Shown here one piece after another: positions 17,556-26,636 of a stretch of DNA of 64,000 nucleotides. Source of the DNA: Pseudoduganella plicata (GTDB lineage: Bacteria; Pseudomonadota; Gammaproteobacteria; Burkholderiales; Burkholderiaceae_D); contig NZ_CP038026.1 in the NCBI RefSeq assembly GCF_004421005.1, positions 4,774,001 through 4,838,000 on the forward strand, in the 5' to 3' direction. Each line of letters starts with the position of its first letter. Positions within the stretch are counted from its first letter, which is position 1. The notes below the pieces were generated by a model. The model saw nothing but the letters and a program-made list of their open reading frames with translations, was not told the DNA's origin and did no database searches. Made by a program: the position numbers and the translations under genes.

Positions 17556-18827
17556 TCAATGCTGTCGTAATTTGACGACTTTAATCGACTGATTCTGCAC
17601 TTGCACCACTTCGATGATGCAATTGCCAATACGCACGCTGATGGGCGCATCGGGGATGTCCTGCAGCCATTCCAGCAACAGGCCGTTCAGCGTTTTCGGG
17701 CCGTCCAGCGGGAAGTTCAGTCCGAGGCGCTTGTTGACGTCGCGCAAAGCCGTCGTGCCTTCGAGCAGGCATTCGCGCTTGCTGTCCCAGCCGAAGCTGT
17801 CGGCACGGGCCGCGCTCGGCGTGGACGTGGTGAATTCGCCGATCATCTCCTCGATGATGTCGTCCAGTGTGACCAGGCCCTGCACTTCGCCATACTCGTC
17901 GACGATGATGGCCAGGCGCTCGCGGTTCTCCTGGAAGTTCTGCAACTGTGCGAACACGGCGGTGTCCTGCGGAATGAAGTAGGGCTCGGACAGCAGCGCA
18001 CGGAAATGGTCCGCCGTCAGCTCGTCTTCCTCGTTCAAGAGGCCAACGGCCTTGCGCACGTGCAGGATGCCGACGATCTGATTGATTTCGCCATCGTAGA
18101 CGGGCAGCTTGTTGTGATAGCACGTCGTCAGTTGCTGCTTGATCTCGTCGACCGGCACCGCCAGGTTCAGGGCCTCGATCTGCGCGCGCGGCGTCATCAC
18201 GTCCTCGACGGAGATGGTATCCAGGTCGAACAGGTTCAGCAGAATACTCTTGTGTTTTTGCGGAATGAAATTGCCACTCTCCAGCAATACCGAGCGCAGC
18301 TCTTCCGACGACAGCCCGCCGTCCTGCGGGTTCAGCGCCGCCTTGACGCGAAACAGCCGGAACAGCGTCTTGACGAACAGGTTGACGAACCAGATCACGG
18401 GAGACATCGCCCGCAGCAGCGGGCGCAGGATGACGCTGGCCGGCAGCACGATCTGGTCGGCATAGCGGGCGCCGACGATTTTCGGCGAGATCTCCGCCAG
18501 CACGATGAGCATAAAGACCACGGCGCCGGTGGAAATCAGGATGACGTGTTCTTCCAGGCCGAAGGCATTGATGGCAATGGCCGTGACGAGGGCGATCGCC
18601 ATCGCGTTCAGCAGCGTGTTGGCAATGAGGACGAGCGACAGCAGCTGTTCGGTACGTTCAAGCAACCACAGGGTGGCAATGGCGCGACGGCTGCCGCGCT
18701 TTGCCTCGTGGCGCAAACGGAAACGGCTGGCCGCCATCAGGGCGGTTTCGGCCATGGCAAAGAAGGCCGACAGGAAGATCAGGCAGGCGAGTGCAAGAAT
18801 CTGCACCCATAAGGGAATGTTGTCCAA
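17556..18827 (-). CDS. HlyC/CorC-family membrane protein (CNNM + CBS domains)
   Basis: Encodes about 423 aa if the TTG at 18827 is used (LDNIPLWVQILALACLI); a TTG at 18869 would add 14 residues. Neither has a clear ribosome site. An N-terminal CNNM (DUF21) membrane domain has four hydrophobic segments (AETALMAASRFRLRHEAKRG, LAEISPKIVGARYAD), followed by two CBS domains starting near DVMTPRAQIEAL and a C-terminal CorC/HlyC domain (VDEYGEVQGLVTLDDIIEEMIGE). Family members are implicated in Mg/Co export or resistance, with limited direct evidence. Upstream of pilB on the same strand. Confidence 0.88.
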   Translation of the reverse strand: MDNIPLWVQILALACLIFLSAFFAMAETALMAASRFRLRHEAKRGSRRAIATLWLLERTEQLLSLVLIANTLLNAMAIALVTAIAINAFGLEEHVILISTGAVVFMLIVLAEISPKIVGARYADQIVLPASVILRPLLRAMSPVIWFVNLFVKTLFRLFRVKAALNPQDGGLSSEELRSVLLESGNFIPQKHKSILLNLFDLDTISVEDVMTPRAQIEALNLAVPVDEIKQQLTTCYHNKLPVYDGEINQIVGILHVRKAVGLLNEEDELTADHFRALLSEPYFIPQDTAVFAQLQNFQENRERLAIIVDEYGEVQGLVTLDDIIEEMIGEFTTSTPSAARADSFGWDSKRECLLEGTTALRDVNKRLGLNFPLDGPKTLNGLLLEWLQDIPDAPISVRIGNCIIEVVQVQNQSIKVVKLRQH

Positions 18828-18996
18828 AGCGTGGGAGAAGTGGCGCGGATTGCGGCCGCAGAGCGTCAAATTCTACGGTAACGGGGTGGGCGGTGCAAGC
18901 AGCGTCCGGCTGACCCCGCCAATGGGAGAGTTGCAGGCGTGCTCACTACATGACGGTTGCGCTATGATGAGCCGAACCATACGAGGAGGGCAATGC

Positions 18997-20226
18997 ATGC
19001 GCAGGATGCTGATCGGGTTGGCGGTGTCGATGGTCTGTGGCGCGGCGGCGGCGGGGGTGGCCGATACCGCGTTGCTGGCAAAGGCGGAAGCGCGCAAGGC
19101 GCCCGCGCTGGCATTGCTGGAGAGGCTCGTCAATATCGATTCCGGCACGTTCAACGGCAAGGGGCTGGACGACGTGGGCGCCATCGCCGCGGCGGAACTG
19201 AAAGGGCTGGGCTTTGCCGTGGAGACGGTTCCCGCCACGCCCGCGCTGAGCAGGAACGTCGTCGCCACGCTGGACGGCCAGGGCCGTGGCCGCATCCTGC
19301 TGGTGGCGCATATGGACACCGTATTCGGCGACGGCACGGCAAAGGCGCATCCGTTCCGCATCGACGGCAAACGGGCTTATGGTCCCGGCATCATGGATGA
19401 CAAGGGCGGCATCGTCATCGGCATCGAGGCGCTGCGGGTGTTGCGCGAAGGCGGATTTGCAGACTTCAGGCGTATCACGGTGCTGCTCAATACGAATGAA
19501 GAAACGGGCTCGCATGGCTCGCGTGCGCTGATCGAGCGCCTGTCGAAAGCGCACGATATCGTCTTCAACCTGGAGCCGGGCCGGCCGGCCGACGGCCTCG
19601 TGGTCACGCGCAAGGGCAGCGGCGACATCGAACTGGCGGTGCGCGGCAAGGCCTCGCATGCCGGCGTGGCGCCGAAGCAGGGCGTCAATGCGGCGCTGGA
19701 AGCTTCCCACCAGCTGGTGCAGCTGTCGAAACTGGGCGACGACGCCAAAGGCACGACCGTCAACTGGACCGTCATCAAGGGCGGTGAGCGCAGCAATGTG
19801 ATCCCGGACCAGGCCACGGCGCAGGCGGACGTGCGCGTGGTGCGGGCCGAAGAATTCGACCGCGTCGAACAGGACATGCGGCGCATCGCGGCAAGGCAGC
19901 TGGTGCCGGAAGCGAAGGTGGAGATCGCGCTGAAACGCAGCTTCCCGCCCATGCCGCCCAGCCCCGTGACGGATGCAGTGGCGCGCGCCGCGTCGGACAT
20001 CTACGCGGAACTGGGCCGCAAGCTGACATTGGAAAGCTCCGGCGGTGCGGCCGATTCGTCGATCGTGTTCGCGGCCGGCGTGCCGACGATCGACGGCCTG
20101 GGCATCGTCGGCGGCGGCATCCATACGCTAGAGGAGTATGCGGAGGTGGACAGTATCGCGCCCCGCATCTATCTGCTGGCGCGGCTGCTCCAGCAGTTCG
20201 GAAAGGACCCTCAGCTGCCCCGGTAA
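18997..20226 (+). CDS. Secreted M20-family metallopeptidase (glutamate carboxypeptidase-like)
   Basis: Encodes 409 aa from ATG 18997, chosen because GAGGAGGG ends 6 nt upstream. A Sec signal peptide (MRRMLIGLAVSMVCGAAAAG) is followed by the M20 fold. Zinc and catalytic residues are visible: HMD in LLVAHMDTVF, the bridging Asp in GPGIMDDKGG, the Glu pair in NTNEETGSHGS, FNLEPG, and the last His in GGGIHTLEEYAEVDS. The dimerisation domain contains GKASHAGVAPKQGVNA. Closest in style to CPG2-like carboxypeptidases that remove C-terminal glutamate or other amino acids in the periplasm. Its 3' end overlaps uraH by 16 nt in convergent orientation. Confidence 0.9.
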   Translation: MRRMLIGLAVSMVCGAAAAGVADTALLAKAEARKAPALALLERLVNIDSGTFNGKGLDDVGAIAAAELKGLGFAVETVPATPALSRNVVATLDGQGRGRILLVAHMDTVFGDGTAKAHPFRIDGKRAYGPGIMDDKGGIVIGIEALRVLREGGFADFRRITVLLNTNEETGSHGSRALIERLSKAHDIVFNLEPGRPADGLVVTRKGSGDIELAVRGKASHAGVAPKQGVNAALEASHQLVQLSKLGDDAKGTTVNWTVIKGGERSNVIPDQATAQADVRVVRAEEFDRVEQDMRRIAARQLVPEAKVEIALKRSFPPMPPSPVTDAVARAASDIYAELGRKLTLESSGGAADSSIVFAAGVPTIDGLGIVGGGIHTLEEYAEVDSIAPRIYLLARLLQQFGKDPQLPR

Positions 20227-20564
20227 GTCGAGTACGACCAGGGCGAGACCACCAGGGGCACGTGGCAGTTCTGGTCGGTGTGGGCGATGCCGAAGGCGAT
20301 GGTGACGACGTCGATGAAGCGCGGTACCGGCAGCTCGACGCCCGCCTGCGCGAAATAGTCGCCGGCGTGGAAGGCCAGTTCGTACTGGCCTGCATGCAGC
20401 GCGTCGCCTTCCAGCAGCGGCGTGGCGCAGCGGCCGTCGGCATTGGTGACATCCGTTTTCAACAGTTGCCGGCTGCCGGCCCGGACGGCATACAGGTGGA
20501 CCGTGACGCCGGCGCCGGGGCGGCCGTGGGCGGTGTCGAGAACGTGCGTGGTGAGTTTTCCCAT
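20211..20564 (-). CDS. uraH: 5-hydroxyisourate hydrolase
   Basis: Encodes 117 aa, MGKLTTHVLDTAHGRP to the C-terminal tetrapeptide YRGS that marks HIU hydrolases and separates them from vertebrate transthyretin. Catalytic His9-type residue in THVLD, Arg in the TDVTNADGR region and HVPLVVSPWSYSTYRGS are present. It converts 5-hydroxyisourate from urate oxidation to OHCU in the ureide pathway. No urate oxidase or OHCU decarboxylase is in the window. It diverges from the esterase-puuE genes across a 91-nt intergenic region with an inverted repeat. Confidence 0.95.
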   Translation of the reverse strand: MGKLTTHVLDTAHGRPGAGVTVHLYAVRAGSRQLLKTDVTNADGRCATPLLEGDALHAGQYELAFHAGDYFAQAGVELPVPRFIDVVTIAFGIAHTDQNCHVPLVVSPWSYSTYRGS

Positions 20565-20597
20565 ATCGATTCCAGTGACAGTCGTATGCATCGGATC

Positions 20598-20625
20598 ATA
20601 TACTGTTGTGAGCTGGACAATATAT
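20598..20625. promoter_or_regulatory. Inverted repeat, candidate operator between uraH and the esterase gene
   Basis: ATATACTGT (20598-20606) and ACAATATAT (20617-20625) are inverted with one mismatch and a 10-nt spacer, so half-sites are about two helical turns apart. It lies 33 nt upstream of uraH and 30 nt upstream of the esterase ATG, well placed to control both. The regulator is not identifiable from this window. Confidence 0.5.
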
Positions 20626-20655
20626 CGTTGTGCTGATGGAGACAGGACGAAAAAC

Positions 20656-22197
20656 ATGATGATCAGGTTTGCGTATCCGGGTGTGCTGTTGCTGTCCTTG
20701 GCGACGCCGGCGTTTGCCGCCTCCGCGCTGCCGGCGGTAGCGCACGTCGAGGGCGGTGCCATCGAAGGCACCATCAGCGACGGCGTGCGCGCCTTCAAGG
20801 GCGTGCCGTTTGCCGCGCCGCCTGTCGGCACATTGCGCTGGAAACCGCCGCAGCCGGTGCAGCCGTGGAACGGCGTGCGCCCGGCAAAGGATTTTGGCAA
20901 CCGTGCGATGCAGCTGCCGCTGTTCGCCGACATGGTGTTCCGCTCGCCCGGCACGGACGAGGATTGCCTGTACCTGAACGTCTGGACGCCGGCGGCGCGG
21001 GCGAAGAAAAAGCTGCCGGTCCTGGTCTACTTCCACGGTGGCGGCCTGGCAGCGGGCGACGGCTCCGAGCCCCGCTACGATGGCGCCGCGATGGCGCGGC
21101 AGGGCATCGTCGCGCTGACGGTCAACTACCGCCTGGGCGTGTTCGGCTTCCTCGCGCATCCTGAACTGAGCGCCGAAGGGCCCGTGCGCGCCTCCGGCAA
21201 CTACGGCCTGATGGACCAGGCGGCCGCGCTGCGCTGGGTGCAACGCAATATCGCGTCGTTCGGCGGCGATCCGGCGCAGGTGACGATTGCCGGCGAATCG
21301 GCCGGTTCCTATTCCGTCAGCGCGCAGATGATCAACCCGCAGGCGCGCGGCCTGTTCGCGCGCGCGATCGGCGAGAGCGGCTCCGTGCTGGGCCGGGAAC
21401 CGCTGCCCACGCTGACGCAGGCGGAGCAGCAGGGCGTGGCATTCGCCGGGGCGGCGGGGGCGACGTCGCTGGCCGAGCTGCGGGCGATGCCGGCGCAACG
21501 CCTGCTGGAAGTCGTCCGCCAGCCCGGCATGCCATGGTTCGGCATCGTCCAGGATGGCGCCGTCATCGAACGCGCGCCGCTGGAGACGTACCGCCGTGGC
21601 ATGCAGGCGAAAGTGCCGCTGCTGGCCGGCTGGAATTCGCAGGAGATGCATGCGGGCGCGATCCTCGGCAAGGAAGCCGTCACGAAGGAGAACTTCGCGG
21701 CCGCGCTCGAAAAACTGTATGGCGACTCCGCCCGCGACGCCGCGCGCGCTTACGACTACGACGTCGCGGAGGCGGCGCGCGACCTGGCCAGCGACCGCTG
21801 GATCGTCTACGGCACGTGGAAGTGGATCGACCTGCACAGCCGCATCGCGCCGACGTACCGCTATTACTTCTCGCGGCCCCGTCCGGAGACCACCGCCGGC
21901 AAGCCGGCCGATGCGGGCGCCGTGCATTCGGGCGAAATCGAGTACGCGCTGGGTAACCTGGACGGCAACAAGGTCTACCGCTGGAGCGAGGACGACCGCC
22001 GTGTCTCCGCCACGATGCAGGGCTACTTCGCCAATTTCATCAGGACGGGCAATCCGAATGGCGCCGGCATGGCCAATTGGCCGGTCGTCAATCATCCCGC
22101 GCCGAACGTGATGCGCATCGACGTGCGGTCCGCGCCGTACAACCCGCGCGACCGCGAGCGCTTCGAGTTCCACGACCGCCAGCAAGAGAAACCATGA
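20656..22197 (+). CDS. Secreted type-B carboxylesterase/lipase
   Basis: Encodes 513 aa with a signal peptide (LLLSLATPAFAA). Alpha/beta hydrolase of the carboxylesterase type B family: RAFKGVPFAAPPVG, the DEDCLYLNVWTP box, oxyanion YFHGGG, nucleophile Ser in TIAGESAGS, and the C-terminal HSGEIEYALGN containing the His region. Start at 20656 (a second ATG follows immediately). The 3' end overlaps puuE by 4 nt (ATGA), so it appears to be in the ureide operon, yet no ester is known in that pathway; its physiological substrate is unknown. Confidence 0.88.
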   Translation: MMIRFAYPGVLLLSLATPAFAASALPAVAHVEGGAIEGTISDGVRAFKGVPFAAPPVGTLRWKPPQPVQPWNGVRPAKDFGNRAMQLPLFADMVFRSPGTDEDCLYLNVWTPAARAKKKLPVLVYFHGGGLAAGDGSEPRYDGAAMARQGIVALTVNYRLGVFGFLAHPELSAEGPVRASGNYGLMDQAAALRWVQRNIASFGGDPAQVTIAGESAGSYSVSAQMINPQARGLFARAIGESGSVLGREPLPTLTQAEQQGVAFAGAAGATSLAELRAMPAQRLLEVVRQPGMPWFGIVQDGAVIERAPLETYRRGMQAKVPLLAGWNSQEMHAGAILGKEAVTKENFAAALEKLYGDSARDAARAYDYDVAEAARDLASDRWIVYGTWKWIDLHSRIAPTYRYYFSRPRPETTAGKPADAGAVHSGEIEYALGNLDGNKVYRWSEDDRRVSATMQGYFANFIRTGNPNGAGMANWPVVNHPAPNVMRIDVRSAPYNPRDRERFEFHDRQQEKP

Positions 22198-23141
22198 GCA
22201 CTTATCCACGCGACCTGGTCGGCTACGGCCGCACGCCGCCGCACGCGAACTGGCCGAACCGCGCCCGGGTGGCGCTGCAGTTCGTGCTGAATTACGAGGA
22301 GGGCGCCGAGAACAGCGTGCTGCATGGCGATCCTGCCTCGGAGACGTTCCTGTCCGAGATCGTCGGAGCGGCGGCGTTCCCGGCGCGGCACATGAGCATG
22401 GAGTCGCTGTACGAGTACGGCTCGCGCGCCGGCCTGTGGCGCCTGCTGCGCATGTTCGAGGAGCGCCGGCTGCCGTTGACGGTGTTCGGCGTCTCGATGG
22501 CGTTGCAGCGCAATCCGGAAGCGGTGGCGGCGTTCCGCGAACTGGGGCACGAAATCGCCTGCCACGGGCTGCGCTGGATCTCCTACCAGAACGTGGACGA
22601 GGCAACGGAGCGCGCGCACATGAAGGAAGCGGTGGACACCATCCGCGACCTGACCGGCAGCGCGCCGCTGGGCTGGTACACGGGCCGCGACTCGCCCAAC
22701 ACGCGCCGGCTGGTGGTCGAACACGGCGGCTTCCGCTACGACGCCGACTACTACGGCGATGACCTGCCGTTCTGGCAGCGGGTCGAACACACGGGGGCCG
22801 ATGGCCAGCCGGCCGTGACGCCGCAACTCATCGTGCCGTACACGCTCGACACCAACGACATGCGCTTCGCCGCCATGCAGGGCTTCAACAGCGGCACGCA
22901 GTTCTTCGATTACCTGAAGGATGCGTTCGACGTGCTGTACGCCGAAGGCGATCCGCATGGCATGAACCGGCCCAAGATGCTGTCGATCGGCCTGCACTGC
23001 CGGCTGGTGGGGCGGCCTGCGCGGGCGGCCGCGCTGGCGCGCTTCCTCGATTACGTGCAGGGCCATGCGGACGTGTGGATCGCCCGGCGCATCGATATCG
23101 CCGAGCATTGGCACACGCACCATCCGTTCGACGGCGCCTGA
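22194..23141 (+). CDS. puuE: Allantoinase PuuE (polysaccharide-deacetylase fold)
   Basis: Encodes 315 aa, beginning MSTYPRDLVGYGRTPPHANWPNRARVA-type N-terminus typical of the metal-independent allantoinase PuuE. NodB-fold features include VLNYEEGAENS, FGVSMALQRNP, GHEIACHGLRWI and GWYTGRDSPNTRRL. It hydrolyses allantoin to allantoate. It overlaps the esterase stop and abuts the acetyltransferase gene with no gap, and together with divergent uraH gives a partial urate-to-allantoate route. Confidence 0.92.
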   Translation: MSTYPRDLVGYGRTPPHANWPNRARVALQFVLNYEEGAENSVLHGDPASETFLSEIVGAAAFPARHMSMESLYEYGSRAGLWRLLRMFEERRLPLTVFGVSMALQRNPEAVAAFRELGHEIACHGLRWISYQNVDEATERAHMKEAVDTIRDLTGSAPLGWYTGRDSPNTRRLVVEHGGFRYDADYYGDDLPFWQRVEHTGADGQPAVTPQLIVPYTLDTNDMRFAAMQGFNSGTQFFDYLKDAFDVLYAEGDPHGMNRPKMLSIGLHCRLVGRPARAAALARFLDYVQGHADVWIARRIDIAEHWHTHHPFDGA

Positions 23142-23768
23142 ATGGCGGTGGACACGGCGCTGATCGGCAAGTGGCTGCGGGCGCGCTCGATCTGCCACGG
23201 CCTGCCGCCGCCCGTGTCCGACCGGGGCGGCTGGCGGCTCGACACGGCGCAGCCGGGCGAACTGCGACGCTACGTTTTCGGCGCCCCTTGCGACGGATTG
23301 CGCGAGCTGGGCGAGTCGATCGTCATCCCGCGCGTGTACCTGAAGCTGTGCGGCGACGCGGAAGAACTGCGCGCGCTGCTGCCGTCGCGCTGGCATCTGG
23401 ACGAGCCGCGCCACGTGATGGTCGCCGACGAATGGCCTGCCGCCGCACCGCTGGCGCCGGGCTGTACGCTGCGGCTCACGCGCGTCGGCGTCGTGACCAC
23501 AGCGCACGTCGTTACCGATGCCGGCGCCATCGCCGCCAGCGGCTACGCGGCCGAGTGGGGCGGCGTGTTCATCTACGACCGCATCGAGACCGCCCCGGCG
23601 CACCGGCGGCGCGGGCTGGCTGCATGCGTGATGGGCGCATTGCGGCAGGTGCGGCGCGATGCGCAGGCAATCGAAATCCTCGTTGCCACGGACGCCGGAC
23701 AGGCGCTGTACACGTCGCTGGGATGGCGCACGATCTCCCCGTACAGTACGGCTTTTATCCCTGCATGA
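23142..23768 (+). CDS. GNAT-family N-acetyltransferase
   Basis: Encodes 208 aa starting immediately after the puuE stop. The acetyl-CoA binding motif A is visible as a beta strand (GGVFIYDRIET) followed by APAHRRRGLAACVMGAL, i.e. the R/Q-x-x-G-x-G/A loop, near residues 140-165. The N-terminal half is less conserved. The C-terminal LYTSLGWRTISPYST is typical of the last GNAT strand. Substrate unknown; the tight coupling to puuE hints at a ureide or amine derivative. Confidence 0.8.
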   Translation: MAVDTALIGKWLRARSICHGLPPPVSDRGGWRLDTAQPGELRRYVFGAPCDGLRELGESIVIPRVYLKLCGDAEELRALLPSRWHLDEPRHVMVADEWPAAAPLAPGCTLRLTRVGVVTTAHVVTDAGAIAASGYAAEWGGVFIYDRIETAPAHRRRGLAACVMGALRQVRRDAQAIEILVATDAGQALYTSLGWRTISPYSTAFIPA

Positions 23769-23889
23769 GAGTTGTATAATTGCATCCTGTGAATAAGATA
23801 AGCATTTGAGGCACTGTCTCCGTTGCCGGTATTCCTGATCCAGCAGGAATATCTCCGATATAAATCGTCAAGTTGAATGGGAAGTCTTG

Positions 23890-24633
23890 ATGAGTTCAGA
23901 GAATGACACCTTCCTGCCACGGGGCGCGATGGCGTTTCCAGGGCCTGAATTGGTCTTTAGCGAGGATCAGCAGGATCTGGCTTCGTATTTATTGCCCCTG
24001 CTGTCCGTAAGGCTGGACGATATAAGGCCATCCGATCCGGCCTGGCGCGGCTTCCTGCACGTCCTCGCGCCCGCCGAGCCTGTATATGGGGTAATCGGAG
24101 GCGAAACGGAGCATGCCCACGCCCCATTGCTCAGACCGAACTGGATCGGCTTTACCGTGAAAGACGGCCGGTATAGTCTCGCAGGCGATCCGCGTTTCTT
24201 TGTTTCCCACCCCGATAACCGGGATCTGGAGCTGCAGGAGTCTACGCGCGCGGACATCCTGAAAGGGCGCGACGAGGCTTTTGCCATGCTCGCCGCCGCG
24301 CGTGAACGCTACGAACGCGATGGTACGTTGCAGCGGGTCGATTGGGACGAACCCGGAGAAGAACCGCAGCCGCAGGAATGGGTGGAGCAATACGGCGGGC
24401 CTGTGGATGCCTTGGGAAACTGGGTGGAGCTGGGAGATTTCCCCATGAGCTTCGAAGACAGCAGTGATGGCGGAGAGGCGGAACAGTATGCCTATCCGGT
24501 AAGCCCTGCCGGCCACCGCTTTCATCACGTGGTGACGATTCCCGGTCACTGCTATCTTCCGGACCAACCTTGTATCCTGCTTTTCTTCGAGCCGATCGAG
24601 CAACTGGCATTGCTGACCTTCGACTGGTCATGA
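23890..24633 (+). CDS. Hypothetical protein, 247 aa
   Basis: ATG 23890 with GGGAAG about 5 nt upstream (a TTG one codon earlier is possible). Acidic protein without signal peptide or membrane segments. It contains DPRFFVSHPDNRDLELQEST, a helix DEAFAMLAAARERYERDG and a C-terminal strand-rich stretch, HHVVTIPGHCYLPD...ILLFFEPIEQLALLTFDWS. I do not recognise the family with confidence; the C-terminal style recalls DUF1963/immunity-type proteins. Base composition is visibly less G+C-rich than the purine genes on both sides, which suggests a separate origin. A TATAAT at 23775-23780 could be its -10 element. Confidence 0.6.
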   Translation: MSSENDTFLPRGAMAFPGPELVFSEDQQDLASYLLPLLSVRLDDIRPSDPAWRGFLHVLAPAEPVYGVIGGETEHAHAPLLRPNWIGFTVKDGRYSLAGDPRFFVSHPDNRDLELQESTRADILKGRDEAFAMLAAARERYERDGTLQRVDWDEPGEEPQPQEWVEQYGGPVDALGNWVELGDFPMSFEDSSDGGEAEQYAYPVSPAGHRFHHVVTIPGHCYLPDQPCILLFFEPIEQLALLTFDWS

Positions 24634-24661
24634 CAAGCCCCTGTCAAAGGAAGATTCAGTA

Positions 24662-25065
24662 ATGACGCAAGATGTAACAGAATCGCTGGACGACCTGCCC
24701 GAAGAACTGCATGCGCCGGTCAGGGCATACATGGCGAACTTCATTAATATGGTCAAATCCGGAGTGGCTGTCGTCAATGGAGAGTCGAACCACAGCGGCC
24801 CGGATAAGCACCCTGATTCAGACGAGGTCGATCGGGACTGGCGGCAGAGTTTCATGGATGACGGGTATCTGGTCACCGCCTGGCGAGCGAACCAGAAACA
24901 ACCCGCTGGGCGATATTCAAGGAATGGCGGCTGGTGCCAAAGCCAACGGTATTCGTGTTCATTGACCTGCATTCCGAGAGCAGTGACCGCAAGCTGCAAA
25001 TTTATGCCGCACTGGCTCCGGCTGCGGATGGCCGCCTCAAACAGTGTTACGACGTGATGAAGTAA
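24662..25065 (+). pseudogene. Hypothetical gene broken by a frameshift
   Basis: The reading frame from ATG 24662 (MTQDVTESLDDLPEELHAPV) looks genuine to about 24880 (FMDDGYLVT). After that it becomes Cys/Arg/Ser-rich and ends at 25057. A second frame picks up at about 24880 and reads LASEPETTRWAIFKEW, then VFVFIDLHSESSDRKLQIYA, ending with TAA at 25063-25065. The joined product would be about 134 aa. A one-base deletion (or two-base insertion) near 24875-24885 explains it; sequencing error cannot be excluded. It starts 28 nt after the preceding unknown gene and shares its lower G+C. Confidence 0.65.
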
Positions 25066-25160
25066 GATATCGCAAGACATATAACGCTCATCTACGTTAT
25101 CCCATAAGCCAAGCCCGCCGGAGTGTTAGTCTGGGAAGATAGGACCATTCCGAGGCCAGC

Positions 25161-26636
25161 ATGTCTGAACCCATCCGTTTTTATTACCGCGGCGCCGTGC
25201 ACGAAGTGCGCGATGCCGCTCCCACGCAGACTGTTTTGCAGCATCTGCGCGAGGACCTGCACTGTACCGGCACCAAGGAAGGCTGCGCCGAAGGCGACTG
25301 CGGTGCCTGCACTGTGGTGCTGGGCACGGTGGTGGACGGCCGGCTGGAGCTGAAGGCCGTCAATTCCTGCATCCAGCTGACGCCCACGCTGGACGGCAAG
25401 GCGCTGTTCACGGTGGAGGACCTACAGCAGCCGGACGGCGCGCTGCATCCGGTGCAGCAGGCGCTGGTCGAGTGCCACGGCTCGCAGTGCGGCTTCTGCA
25501 CGCCGGGCTTTGCGATGTCGCTGTGGGGCATGTACCTGAAGCTGGACGGCCAGGCGCCGCAGCGCAAGCAGATCGACGACTGCCTGTCCGGCAATCTGTG
25601 CCGCTGCACCGGCTACCGTCCCATCATCGACGCGGCGCGGCGCATGACTGAGCTGCCGCGCGTGACGTTCGACACGGCGCAGCTGACGGAACAACTGGCG
25701 GCGCTGAAGCGCGACCGCCTGGCCGTCTACAGCGCGCACGGCCAGACGTTCCTGGCGCCGCGCACGCTGGACGAGTTGATCCAGCTGCGTGCCGCCAACC
25801 CGGCCGCCACCTTGCTGGCCGGCTGCACGGACGTGGGCCTGTGGATCACCAAGGGACTGCGCGAACTGAACGACATCATCTATCTTGGCCACGTCGATGC
25901 GCTGAAGACCGTGACGGAGCGCGACGGCATGATCGAGATCGGCGCCGGCGTATCGCTGGAGACCGCGTACGGCGCGCTGTGCCGGCACTATCCGCAGGAA
26001 CTGGGCGAGATGCGCCAGCGCTTTGCCTCGCTGCCGATCCGGAATGCGGGCACCCTGGGCGGCAACGTCGCCAACGGTTCGCCCATCGGCGACTCGATGC
26101 CGTGGCTGATCGCACTGGGCGCGCAGGTCGTGCTGTGCGGCGCGGGCGGCGACCGCGTGCTGGCGCTGGAGGATTTTTACCTGGATTACATGAAGAAGGA
26201 CCTGCAGCCGGGCGAATTCGTGCGCGCCGTGCGCGTGCCGCTGCGCCGTCCGGAGGTTGCGTTCCGCACGTATAAACTGGCGAAGCGCTTCGACCAGGAT
26301 ATCTCGGCCGTCTGCGCCGCCTTCGCGTTCACGCTGGACGGCGACACCATTGGATCCGCCCGCATCGCCTTCGGCGGCATGGCCGCCACGCCGAAGCGGG
26401 CCCGCACGGCCGAAGCGCTGCTGGCCGGCCGCCGCTGGGACGAACCCGCGCTGAAGGAAGCGATGGCAGCGTTGGCGCTGGATTACGCGCCGCTGTCGGA
26501 CATGCGCGCGTCCAGCGGTTACCGGCTGCGCAGCGCGCAGAACCTGCTGCGCCGCTTCTGGCTGGAGACGCGTCCCGATGCGCCGCTGGCTGCCAGCGCC
26601 GTCAACGCTTTCGCCTGCGTGAAGGAGCTGTCATGA
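25161..26636 (+). CDS. xdhA: Xanthine dehydrogenase small subunit XdhA
   Basis: Encodes 491 aa with GAGG 5 nt before the ATG. N-terminal plant-type [2Fe-2S] domain with Cys37?-type pattern CTGTKEGCAEGDCGAC (Cys35, 42, 47, 50) and Cys70; second [2Fe-2S] helical domain with CHGSQCGFCTPG and CLSGNLCRCTGYRP; then the FAD domain from about 190 with LLAGCTDVGL, IRNAGTLGGNVANGSPIGDS. It passes electrons from the molybdenum subunit to NAD. The stop overlaps xdhB by 4 nt. Confidence 0.96.
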   Translation: MSEPIRFYYRGAVHEVRDAAPTQTVLQHLREDLHCTGTKEGCAEGDCGACTVVLGTVVDGRLELKAVNSCIQLTPTLDGKALFTVEDLQQPDGALHPVQQALVECHGSQCGFCTPGFAMSLWGMYLKLDGQAPQRKQIDDCLSGNLCRCTGYRPIIDAARRMTELPRVTFDTAQLTEQLAALKRDRLAVYSAHGQTFLAPRTLDELIQLRAANPAATLLAGCTDVGLWITKGLRELNDIIYLGHVDALKTVTERDGMIEIGAGVSLETAYGALCRHYPQELGEMRQRFASLPIRNAGTLGGNVANGSPIGDSMPWLIALGAQVVLCGAGGDRVLALEDFYLDYMKKDLQPGEFVRAVRVPLRRPEVAFRTYKLAKRFDQDISAVCAAFAFTLDGDTIGSARIAFGGMAATPKRARTAEALLAGRRWDEPALKEAMAALALDYAPLSDMRASSGYRLRSAQNLLRRFWLETRPDAPLAASAVNAFACVKELS

